Notes under the pieces: model-generated
Told to the model about the DNA's origin: nothing
What the model saw: the letters and a program-made list of their open reading frames with translations, nothing else
Database searches by the model: none
NCBI GenBank assembly: GCA_009702465.1
Contig: WLHY01000024.1
Location: 1 to 10,261 of the forward strand
Reading direction: 5' to 3'
DNA: 10,261 bases
Source: Actinomycetota bacterium
GTDB taxonomy: Bacteria > Actinomycetota > Actinomycetes > Nanopelagicales > Nanopelagicaceae
Shown here: positions 1 to 5,937 of the stretch, piece by piece
Numbering within the stretch: the first letter of the stretch is position 1
Layout of the letters: every line of letters begins with the position of its first letter
Program-made: the position numbers and the translations under genes

Positions 1-1
1 A

Positions 2-1363
2 TTCCTACAATGGTTGAAGATCGCCGAGGATGCTGAAGGGGGATTAAAACCAGATGAGGTTGATGTTCGAAGTGATGCAGCTCAGATTTTAACGGTGCAT
101 GCGGCCAAGGGTGCAGAATGGGATTTTGTTGCTGTACCTGGATTAGCAGAGCGCAATTTTCCTAATACTGGGCGCAAATCAGATAGTTGGATTAAAAATG
201 CCGGATCTATTCCAGTAAGTATGCGTGGTGATTTCTCACAACTGCCAAGTATAAATTTTGCAAATCTCTCAACAAATAAAAATTTAAAGGATGCTCTCGA
301 GAGATTTAATGATGAGTGGAAAGCGCGTAAATTAATTGAAGAGATGCGCCTGGCTTATGTTGCATTTACCCGGGCAAAACATGGCTTATTTCTCTCTACA
401 TCACACTTTAGAAATGGCGAGAATGCAGTTGCCCCAAGCAGCTTGTACATGATCTGTGCGCAACATCTGCCAGATATCGCTGGCGCTACAGTTTTAACCG
501 ATACACCAATTCCAGATGGTAAAAATCCGCTGATTGAAAATCCAATTACTGCTAATTGGCCCGATGTTGATTCCAGGTATGAGGTAAAGGCGGCTCAAGT
601 AAGGCAGCAGGCACAGTTACTTCAATCGGTAACCGCCTTAAGCCAAAGTGAAATTGATGGTGATGCACTGAATGCATTTGAAGATCAAAGTATTTTGAGT
701 GATCTACAAGCGATAGTAAGCGAGTTAAAAAACAGATCTGATATCACTAATGTGCTTTTGCCATCTCGCTTATCTGTTTCAACCTTGCTGTATTTAAAGT
801 TAGATCCAAATGAGCTAGCACTTCGATTGCGCCGTCCAATGCCAAATCACATTGATAAGTACGCCCGCCGTGGCACACAGTTCCACCTTTGGCTAGAGCA
901 GTATTTTAAGAGTGAACCGTTGCAATCGATGAATGAGATTTTCTATGGTGCTGACGAAGGCAGTTTGGCAGAACCGGACGCTCCTATTCAAGAGTTACAA
1001 AAAGCTTGGCAGGCCAGTGATTGGGGTAATCGCAAACCAGTTGGAGTAGAGGTTGGTTTTGAAACTGTGATTGCCGGTGTTGTTGTTCGCGGTCGAATCG
1101 ATGCGGTTTATGAGATATCTCCTGGAAAGTTTGAGGTAGTTGATTGGAAAACTGGCAAGGTTAAAAGCGGCGAGGATTTATCTGTGGCAGCTCTTCAGCT
1201 GGCAATTTATCGATTAGCCTTTGCAAAGTTAAATAATCTAGAGCTTTCAAATATCAGCGCCGCCTTTCATTATGTTGCACAGAATGAGACGATCCGCCCC
1301 GCTGATTTGATGAATGAAGCAGAGTTAATTGAGATTATCTCTGCCATTCCGCAGCTTTCCTAA
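2..1363 (+). CDS. adnA: AdnA-type helicase-nuclease, C-terminal part (5' end outside window)
   Basis: This is the C-terminal ~453 residues of a UvrD-family (SF1A) helicase fused to a PD-(D/E)XK nuclease. The reading frame is open from base 2, so the true start lies upstream. Helicase motif V (TVHAAKGAEW, about bases 92-121) and motif VI (AYVAFTRAK, about 350-376) come first. The nuclease domain follows: GTQFHLWLEQYF (about 872-907), then RIDAVYEI...EVVDWKTGK (about 1091-1159) with catalytic Asp and DWK residues, then a QLAIYRLA helix. In the family, AdnA pairs with AdnB to resect double-strand breaks in actinobacteria. AdnA rather than AdnB is chosen because adnA is the one next to nudC in M. 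tuberculosis; the partner gene would lie off the left edge. It converges on the next gene, and no clear terminator is visible between them. AdnB or another UvrD-nuclease fusion remains possible. Confidence 0.78.
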   Translation, partial: FLQWLKIAEDAEGGLKPDEVDVRSDAAQILTVHAAKGAEWDFVAVPGLAERNFPNTGRKSDSWIKNAGSIPVSMRGDFSQLPSINFANLSTNKNLKDALERFNDEWKARKLIEEMRLAYVAFTRAKHGLFLSTSHFRNGENAVAPSSLYMICAQHLPDIAGATVLTDTPIPDGKNPLIENPITANWPDVDSRYEVKAAQVRQQAQLLQSVTALSQSEIDGDALNAFEDQSILSDLQAIVSELKNRSDITNVLLPSRLSVSTLLYLKLDPNELALRLRRPMPNHIDKYARRGTQFHLWLEQYFKSEPLQSMNEIFYGADEGSLAEPDAPIQELQKAWQASDWGNRKPVGVEVGFETVIAGVVVRGRIDAVYEISPGKFEVVDWKTGKVKSGEDLSVAALQLAIYRLAFAKLNNLELSNISAAFHYVAQNETIRPADLMNEAELIEIISAIPQLS

Positions 1364-1416
1364 AATCTAATTACCTAAACTTCACTCCGCAATTGCGCAG
1401 ATTGCTTGAGAGTTAT

Positions 1417-1461
1417 TCACTCAAAACTTATCTCCACACCTATCGGTATTTGGTTAGAGAT
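1417..1461 (-). pseudogene. remnant C-terminus of an EEP-family gene
   Basis: On the minus strand these bases read ISNQIPIGVEISFE and then TGA. This is nearly the same as the last residues of the intact neighbour (LSDHIPIGVEISFN), but in a different frame. Several differences are synonymous (ATC/ATA, ATT/ATA), as expected if the copy was once translated. The catalytic Asp-His of the SDH motif is Asn-Gln here. No further similarity is seen to its left, so only the 3' tip of a tandem paralogue, or of a duplicated gene end, survives. It is too short to be sure. Confidence 0.5.
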
Positions 1462-1504
1462 TAATTAAAACTAATCTCCACACCGATCGGTATATGGTCA
1501 GAGA
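1421..1504. repeat. imperfect 40-nt direct repeat, 44-nt offset
   Basis: Bases 1421-1460 and 1465-1504 align over 40 nt without gaps and with about five mismatches; the shared core is ATCTCCACACC. The right copy contains the end of the intact EEP gene, and the left copy lies beyond its stop. The 44-nt offset is not a multiple of three, so the two copies are in different frames. Confidence 0.85.
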
Positions 1505-2378
1505 GTTGCAGATTTGAAATACTTGGTAAAGCTACCGCTTCAAATTTAGCCAAATCCTCTTTTTTGCTTAGCAGGTAATCAAATTGAATTCCTGGCTTCC
1601 AGCTTGGATAGGTATTTTGTTTAACTAATGAGCTCCAATTTCCACCAACTGTTGCAAGCTTTTGAGGCAAATTACCTGGCAGATTCATATCCCCAATCAG
1701 TAATTGCAAGCCGGGTAGATTTTGTAAATGCTTTGCTAATTTATTTAGCTGAAAAACATTTACCCCAGGAGCAAAGGAGAGATGGGTATTTGTAATGGTT
1801 AATCCACTCTCTAACTCGGCTGTAATCGCAACTCTTGGCTCATCTTTGATATAGATTAATTTAAATCCATTGGGCTTTTCGGCAGAGCCAGGCTGCACCT
1901 TAGGTATTGCAAGTGGCATACCAATTAATGAACGACCAAGCTGCTTTACATAGATTTTTTTGACTGGTTGATTAGTTACAAAGCCAATTCCATAACTGGG
2001 CGCAGGTGCCGTTGAATTATCACTTCTTACCAATATGGAATCAGAGCTTTGATTGATTAAAGCTTGATCAAGATCAACCACCTTTTGCCAGCTCTCACCT
2101 GGCGTGCCAGTTATTGCAGGCAGAAAACTCCAGTACTTAAAACCCAGAGTCTCTGCAATTACCTTTGTTTGATTTAGATTTCCAGATCTAGGTTGCATGT
2201 AATCAACCTCTTGTAAACCGAGAAAATCTGGCTTTAATTTCTCTTTAATTACTTGTGTTGCGGTGATCAAATTTTCTTTCCATTGTTGCGCACTTAAATT
2301 TGCAGCTGGCGGAATCTGCTCACCATGCAGGAGATTCCATGAGGCAATTCTCAATTTTTGAGCGGGCGGGACAACCAT
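1461..2378 (-). CDS. endonuclease/exonuclease/phosphatase (EEP) family protein
   Basis: This 305-residue protein has the EEP fold shared by ExoIII/APE1, DNase I and inositol-phosphatase-like enzymes. All the signature residues are visible in order: ASWNLLHG (Asn15), LGLQEVD (Glu57), YGIGFVTNQP (129-138), NTHL (197-200), GDMN (229-232), QFDYLL (265-270) and the terminal SDH (293-295). These form a metal-dependent phosphodiester hydrolase site, so it is probably active. The substrate (DNA, RNA or a phospholipid/phosphosugar headgroup) cannot be read from the sequence. No signal peptide is apparent, so it should be cytoplasmic. The ATG at 2378 has no Shine-Dalgarno sequence, but a TAGCCT box ends 7 nt before it, which suggests a leaderless message. 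It is divergent from nudC and replaces the potassium-channel gene found between adnA and nudC in M. tuberculosis. Confidence 0.85.
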   Translation of the reverse strand: MVVPPAQKLRIASWNLLHGEQIPPAANLSAQQWKENLITATQVIKEKLKPDFLGLQEVDYMQPRSGNLNQTKVIAETLGFKYWSFLPAITGTPGESWQKVVDLDQALINQSSDSILVRSDNSTAPAPSYGIGFVTNQPVKKIYVKQLGRSLIGMPLAIPKVQPGSAEKPNGFKLIYIKDEPRVAITAELESGLTITNTHLSFAPGVNVFQLNKLAKHLQNLPGLQLLIGDMNLPGNLPQKLATVGGNWSSLVKQNTYPSWKPGIQFDYLLSKKEDLAKFEAVALPSISNLQLSDHIPIGVEISFN

Positions 2379-2397
2379 GAAGACAGGCTAGTAGGGT
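2368..2397 (+). promoter_or_regulatory. promoter of nudC-uvrD2 (leaderless start)
   Basis: GGGACA (2368-2373) and TAGGGT (2392-2397) are separated by 18 nt. The predicted start, 7 nt past the -10 box, falls on the GTG at 2404, so the message would have no leader. There is no Shine-Dalgarno sequence before that start, which agrees. The -35 region overlaps the first codons of the divergent EEP gene. Confidence 0.45.
2385..2390 (-). promoter_or_regulatory. -10 box of the EEP gene (leaderless start)
   Basis: On the minus strand TAGCCT fits the TANNNT -10 pattern, and the A of the ATG at 2378 is 7 nt downstream, where transcription would begin. No good -35 is seen (GAGTCA or GGAGTC at 17-18 nt). 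It lies 1 bp from the opposing nudC -10 box. Confidence 0.45.
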
Positions 2398-2403
2398 CGG
2401 GCA

Positions 2404-3396
2404 GTGATGACTCCAAGCACGCCAGAAAAATCGATCAGGTTGCCACTATCGGTGGCCGAGGTTGATCGGGCTGCACATCTGCGAACAGATGAGAAGTACT
2501 TACAGAAGGCTTGGCAGGATGCTTTTGTTTTGCAGTTTAATGATGAGAAGTTTGTTACCAACTCCCACCAATTAGCGATCGTTCTTGGCTCACAACTGGG
2601 TGATTACAAACCAGAGAGTGATTACTTTCTTGGAATAAACAAATTACCAAATGGCGTGGTGGAGAATTTCTTTGTTAGAAATCTAGGTGTGATTAATTCA
2701 GTGATTGATCCAGAACAAAATTTAGAGCCGCAGGAAAGTTCAATAAGTAAGGATGAGAGTTTAAAATCGCTTCGCGAGATTGGTTCATATCTATCGCCGC
2801 GAGATATCGGTTTAGCTGTTCATGCTCAGGGCTTGGCAAATTGGCATAAGAAACATACAAGATGTTCACAATGTGGCGCTGCAACAACTGTTATTTCTGG
2901 CGGCTCGGTACGTAAATGTTTAATTGATGAGAGCGAGCATTACCCAAGAACAGATAGTGCAATTATTGTTTTGGTAAAGGATGACCAGGATCGAGTTTTA
3001 TTGGGAAGGCAAAAGGTTTGGCCAAAAAATCGCTTCTCAACCTTTGCTGGCTTTGTTGAGCCAGGTGAATCCTTTGAGCATTGTGTAGTGCGGGAGGTTT
3101 CTGAAGAGGCGGGAGTTTTGTTAAGCAATATCAATTACTTAGGTTCACAACCTTGGCCATTTCCTTCATCATTAATGATCGCATTTGAAGCAATTACAAC
3201 AAATCCAGAGTCGGCTCGTCCAGATGGTGAAGAGATTGAGGAGATTCGCTGGTTCTCCCGTGCAGATATGAAGGCGGCGATAGCGGGTAACTCATTAATT
3301 CTGCCCCTTGAAATTAGCGTGGCCCGACAGATGATTAACTCTTGGTACGGTGATTCTGCTGCGAGTGATTTAAAAGGCAATGAGTCATGGCGATAA
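2404..3396 (+). CDS. nudC: NADH pyrophosphatase / NAD-capped RNA hydrolase NudC
   Basis: NudC hydrolyses NAD(H) to NMN(H) and AMP and, in the studied homologues, removes NAD caps from RNA. This 330-residue protein shows the family layout: an N-terminal domain, a zinc ribbon (Cys154, Cys157, Cys172), the Nudix box GX5EX7REUXEEXGU at residues 216-238 (GFVEPGES...REVSEEAGV), and the NudC signature SQPWPFPSS (248-256) that sets it apart from other Nudix enzymes. Only three zinc-ribbon cysteines are present: where E. coli NudC has the fourth, this protein reads LIDESEHYPR, so Asp or His may complete the site. The start is GTG at 2404, with an ATG as the very next codon; a -10 box 7 nt upstream argues for leaderless translation. 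It overlaps uvrD2 by 10 nt, so the two are very likely co-transcribed and translationally coupled. Confidence 0.92.
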   Translation: MMTPSTPEKSIRLPLSVAEVDRAAHLRTDEKYLQKAWQDAFVLQFNDEKFVTNSHQLAIVLGSQLGDYKPESDYFLGINKLPNGVVENFFVRNLGVINSVIDPEQNLEPQESSISKDESLKSLREIGSYLSPRDIGLAVHAQGLANWHKKHTRCSQCGAATTVISGGSVRKCLIDESEHYPRTDSAIIVLVKDDQDRVLLGRQKVWPKNRFSTFAGFVEPGESFEHCVVREVSEEAGVLLSNINYLGSQPWPFPSSLMIAFEAITTNPESARPDGEEIEEIRWFSRADMKAAIAGNSLILPLEISVARQMINSWYGDSAASDLKGNESWR

Positions 3397-5084
3397 CAAA
3401 TGAGCAGATTTTAAGTGGGTTAGATCCAGAGCAATTAGCGGTAGTAACTGCAATTCGTGGGCCGGTCTGTGTAATTGCAGGAGCCGGAACTGGAAAAACT
3501 AGAGTAATTACAAATCGAATCGCATATGCGATTAACTCCGGCGTAACCGATCCAACAAAGGTGCTCGCCTTAACATTTACCGCACGAGCTGCCGGTGAAA
3601 TGCGGGCACGACTTCGAACACTTGGTGTACCAAATGTTGCAGCGAGGACCTTTCACTCAGCGGCATTAAAACAATTACTTTATTTTTGGCCTTACTCCTT
3701 TGGTGGGCAGTTTCCTACCCTGTTAACTACTAAATCAGGTTTTATCTCGCAAGCAATTGAGCGAGCAGAGATTGCGATTCCAGCACAAGCTGCATCATTG
3801 CGCGAGATTGCAAGTGAGATTGAGTGGGCAAAGGTTTTAGAGATCTCACCTGATAATTATCAAGCCGAGGCGATCGCAGCAAAGCGAAGTATTCGATTGC
3901 CAAACAGTAAGGGCGCGGCTGAGAACTTAGAGATTATTGCCAAGGTTTATGAGGCATATGAATCATTAAAAAAGCAGGAGCGCACCTTAGATTTTGAGGA
4001 TATCTTGTTGTTAACAGTTGGAATGCTAGAGGAGGATCGTGGCGTTCGAGAGCGTGTGCGCGATCAATACCGATTCTTCACAGTAGATGAGTACCAGGAT
4101 GTTTCACCATTACAACAACGATTACTAAATATTTGGCTGGGCAATCGTGAGGAGATCTGTGTTGTCGGAGATGCGGCTCAGACGATTTACTCCTTCGCTG
4201 GTGCCACCTCAAACTTCTTGTTAACCTTTAAAAATCGCTTTCCAAATGCGCAAACCTATCGATTGTCCCGGGGATATCGATCAACTCCTGAGATTATCAA
4301 TACTGCAAATCAGATATTGCGCAGCGCTAATTTAATTAGTGATCATGGAAATGAGCTCAGCTCTGCAAACTCCCATGGTGATAAACCATTGATTAATGGC
4401 TTTGATACCAGCGCAGAGGAGATCGCCTTTGTGGTTAACTCAGTAGTTGGAAATATTAAGGCGGGGGCTGACTCTTCAGATATTGCAATTCTTGCCAGAA
4501 CTAATGCTCAGTTAGATCAAATTAAATCTGCTTTAAACAACGCTAAGGTCGCCAGCCAAATCAGATCGGGTGAGCGTTTCTTTGATCGAGTAGATGTTAG
4601 AGATGCGATGCGGGTAATTAGAAGTGCATCAGTTCTGCCACCAGAGGGGGGAGATTGGTATGAGGATTTGGTTTCGGTGTTGCGACCATTTGGAGATGCT
4701 GATTATGTAAGTGGCTTCTTACGTCTTGCTCGCGAAATGCAGGAGGGAAGTATCGAGGTAGATTCTGCAGATTTATCTTCATCTAGCAATCTAAGAGTTA
4801 AAAGCAGTATGCGCACATTTTTACGTGAGTTAGAGGATCGAGCTGAGCAAAATAATCCACCAACATTGCCTGGCGTGACATTATCAACCTTGCACTCAGC
4901 AAAAGGGCTGGAGTGGAACCACCTATATCTAATTGGTCTATCTGATGGATTATTACCGATGAGTAATAATATTGATTTAAATGAGGAGCGCAGATTGTTT
5001 TATGTTGGCGTAACACGAGCAAAACAGAGTATTCAGATTACATATGCCGGAAAGCCCAGCGAGTTTCTATCTCAACTGGTCTAA
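3387..5084 (+). CDS. uvrD2: UvrD2-type SF1A DNA helicase, short form
   Basis: This is an ATP-dependent 3'-5' DNA helicase/translocase of the UvrD/Rep family. Visible motifs are Q (LDPEQLAVV, 12-20), Walker A (AGAGTGKTR, 31-39), Walker B (DEYQD, 234-238), III (GDAAQTIYSFAGA, 261-273), IV (YRLSRGYRST, 291-300), V (HSAKGLEW, 503-510) and VI (VGVTRAK, 540-546). The protein has 565 residues and ends 19 residues after motif VI. Mycobacterial UvrD2 (about 700 residues) continues with an HRDC domain and a tetracysteine domain; neither is present here or in the following 80 bases. Position next to nudC and whiB7 supports UvrD2 over UvrD1/PcrA. The mycoredoxin gene that separates nudC and uvrD2 in M. 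tuberculosis is absent. Start: ATG at 3387, inside the end of nudC, with AAAGG 9 nt upstream. Confidence 0.88.
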   Translation: MAITNEQILSGLDPEQLAVVTAIRGPVCVIAGAGTGKTRVITNRIAYAINSGVTDPTKVLALTFTARAAGEMRARLRTLGVPNVAARTFHSAALKQLLYFWPYSFGGQFPTLLTTKSGFISQAIERAEIAIPAQAASLREIASEIEWAKVLEISPDNYQAEAIAAKRSIRLPNSKGAAENLEIIAKVYEAYESLKKQERTLDFEDILLLTVGMLEEDRGVRERVRDQYRFFTVDEYQDVSPLQQRLLNIWLGNREEICVVGDAAQTIYSFAGATSNFLLTFKNRFPNAQTYRLSRGYRSTPEIINTANQILRSANLISDHGNELSSANSHGDKPLINGFDTSAEEIAFVVNSVVGNIKAGADSSDIAILARTNAQLDQIKSALNNAKVASQIRSGERFFDRVDVRDAMRVIRSASVLPPEGGDWYEDLVSVLRPFGDADYVSGFLRLAREMQEGSIEVDSADLSSSSNLRVKSSMRTFLRELEDRAEQNNPPTLPGVTLSTLHSAKGLEWNHLYLIGLSDGLLPMSNNIDLNEERRLFYVGVTRAKQSIQITYAGKPSEFLSQLV

Positions 5085-5115
5085 TCACACCCATTTCACC
5101 GCCTGTCGGTAGCTC

Positions 5116-5158
5116 AAATTTAATTAAGTTGCATCAATCACAGTCGATGCTTTACCCT
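5116..5158 (+). promoter_or_regulatory. whiB7 leader promoter with AT-rich upstream element
   Basis: TTGCAT (5129-5134) and TACCCT (5153-5158) are 18 nt apart, and the predicted start (5165) is the A of an ATG. The 12 bases just before the -35 region (5116-5127, AAATTTAATTAA) are all A/T. In mycobacteria WhiB7 activates promoters, including its own, by placing its AT-hook on an AT-rich element directly upstream of -35, so self-activation is likely here. The boxes are seen; the regulation is inferred. Confidence 0.6.
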
Positions 5159-5164
5159 GCTCAC

Positions 5165-5392
5165 ATGGCAAAAACCAGCGCAGTAATTGAGCAACCACAC
5201 CTAATTGGTGCGGCTATTTTCGGGGCGGCAATCAACGCTGCTCAAAATTGGCTTGCCATTTCATCAACCATCCCATCAGCTAAATCAACCCCATCTGCAG
5301 CCTCATTCCGCTCAGATTGGACCAATAAGCGCTCTTATAAGGGTTTTTATACCTTTACAACAGATCGCACCCCTGGTGGCTATATCGATTAA
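5165..5392 (+). CDS. leaderless leader ORF upstream of whiB7
   Basis: This 75-codon ORF (MAKTSAVIEQ...TPGGYID) starts at the predicted transcription start, with no Shine-Dalgarno sequence. In-frame starts further upstream (TTG 5129, ATG 5147) lie inside the promoter. Its codons resemble those of the neighbouring genes, with no rare ATA or AGA, which supports translation. I recognise no domain: the middle is Ala-rich (IGAAIFGAAINAAQ) and the C-terminal part is Ser/Thr- and aromatic-rich. It ends 18 nt before a strong terminator that separates it from whiB7, and its last codons form one arm of a competing stem. In Mycobacterium and Streptomyces, whiB7/wblC is controlled by a translated leader ORF plus attenuator; this ORF is in the equivalent place but longer than I would expect. 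It could instead be an independent small protein gene. Confidence 0.6.
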   Translation: MAKTSAVIEQPHLIGAAIFGAAINAAQNWLAISSTIPSAKSTPSAASFRSDWTNKRSYKGFYTFTTDRTPGGYID

Positions 5393-5414
5393 GTTCGAGT
5401 TAGCAGCCGAGGGG
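5370..5414 (+). promoter_or_regulatory. candidate antiterminator stem in the whiB7 leader
   Basis: CCCCT (5370-5374) can pair with AGGGG (5410-5414), and GGCT (5378-5381) with AGCC (5405-5408). The stem would enclose the leader-ORF stop codon (5390-5392). Its right arm shares bases 5413-5414 with the base of the terminator stem, so the two compete only modestly. A ribosome reaching the stop would cover the left arm and favour termination; a ribosome stalled earlier would leave the stem free to form. The pairing is read from the sequence; the mechanism is inferred. Confidence 0.4.
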
Positions 5415-5447
5415 CCCGCGAATCTAAAGATTCGTAGGGCCTTTTTT
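5411..5447 (+). terminator. intrinsic terminator / attenuator before whiB7
   Basis: GGCCC (5413-5417) pairs with GGGCC (5437-5441), and CGAATCT (5419-5425) with AGATTCG (5428-5434), with a G/TA internal mismatch. Six T residues follow (5442-5447). It is the strongest plus-strand terminator in the window. It lies between the whiB7 promoter and the whiB7 start, and I see no convincing second promoter after it, so whiB7 transcription should require read-through. Confidence 0.85.
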
Positions 5448-5513
5448 ATTTCCCAAAAACCAAATAACTACAAATAAATATCCACCACAAGGCAACGAAA
5501 AACAAATGAAAGG

Positions 5514-5520
5514 AAAGGTG
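5514..5520 (+). promoter_or_regulatory. whiB7 ribosome binding site
   Basis: AAAGGTG is 6 nt before the ATG at 5527, within a purine-rich run. This decides the start: the in-frame ATG at 5506 lies before this site. The protein then begins MSVL, as mycobacterial WhiB7 does. Confidence 0.7.
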
Positions 5521-5526
5521 AGAACG

Positions 5527-5937
5527 ATGAGCGTTCTCTTTAGCGAACTACTTGTACCTGGCTGGGCAGAAGGCCCAACCGCCAAAATTGGATTAGGAGA
5601 TGTCACCTGGGCCTACGACGAGGCTCCAGTTATCTCCTACAAGGATTACAAGCGCACCGATAATCCTTCATTACTTTCAGAGGCACCAACGACAAGGGTT
5701 GAGGTTGCGGTGATCCCATGCCACTCTGCCGATCCAGAGTTGTACTTCTCCGATGAGCAACACCTAATTGCACAAGCAAAAGCTTTGTGTGGTGGGTGCC
5801 CAATGAAAGCAAAGTGTTTAGCTGGTGCATTATCTAGAGCTGAACCATGTGGAGTTTGGGGCGGTGAGTTATTTGATGATGGTCAAGTAATTCAGGCTAA
5901 GCGAATGCCTGGCCGGCCCGCAAAGGTTGCTAGTTAA
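5527..5937 (+). CDS. whiB7: WhiB7-type transcriptional regulator
   Basis: WhiB proteins carry a [4Fe-4S] cluster and bind region 4 of the primary sigma factor. WhiB7 adds an AT-hook and switches on intrinsic antibiotic-resistance genes when translation is impaired. This 136-residue protein has the four cluster cysteines (65, 88, 91, 97) in VIPCHSADPELYF...ALCGGCPMKAKC, the turn GVWGG (109-113) and an AT-hook core PGRP (128-131). The match to M. tuberculosis WhiB7 around PCH.DP.L.F.D and RAEP.GVWGGE is strong, and the gene lies beside uvrD2 as in that species. Oddities: the residue before GVWGG is Cys108 (Trp in M. tuberculosis), giving a fifth cysteine; the AT-hook reads MPGRPAK instead of RGRPRK; and the N-terminus (1-60) is much longer than in mycobacteria. 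Its stop codon directly abuts that of the convergent kinase gene. Confidence 0.9.
   Translation: MSVLFSELLVPGWAEGPTAKIGLGDVTWAYDEAPVISYKDYKRTDNPSLLSEAPTTRVEVAVIPCHSADPELYFSDEQHLIAQAKALCGGCPMKAKCLAGALSRAEPCGVWGGELFDDGQVIQAKRMPGRPAKVAS

Noticed and set aside
1364..1420. Terminator between adnA and the EEP gene
   Set aside because: Only a 5-bp stem (GCAAT/ATTGC) is present, with no T-run on either strand.
2693..3380. Minus-strand ORFs inside nudC
   Set aside because: They are antisense shadows of a gene with complete family motifs.
5205..5477. Second plus-strand ORF overlapping the whiB7 leader ORF
   Set aside because: It lies in another frame of the better-supported leader ORF, runs through the terminator hairpin, and has no RBS or recognisable domain.
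5506..5526. Earlier in-frame ATG for whiB7
   Set aside because: It precedes the AAAGGTG ribosome binding site, and starting at 5527 gives the MSVL beginning seen in mycobacterial WhiB7.
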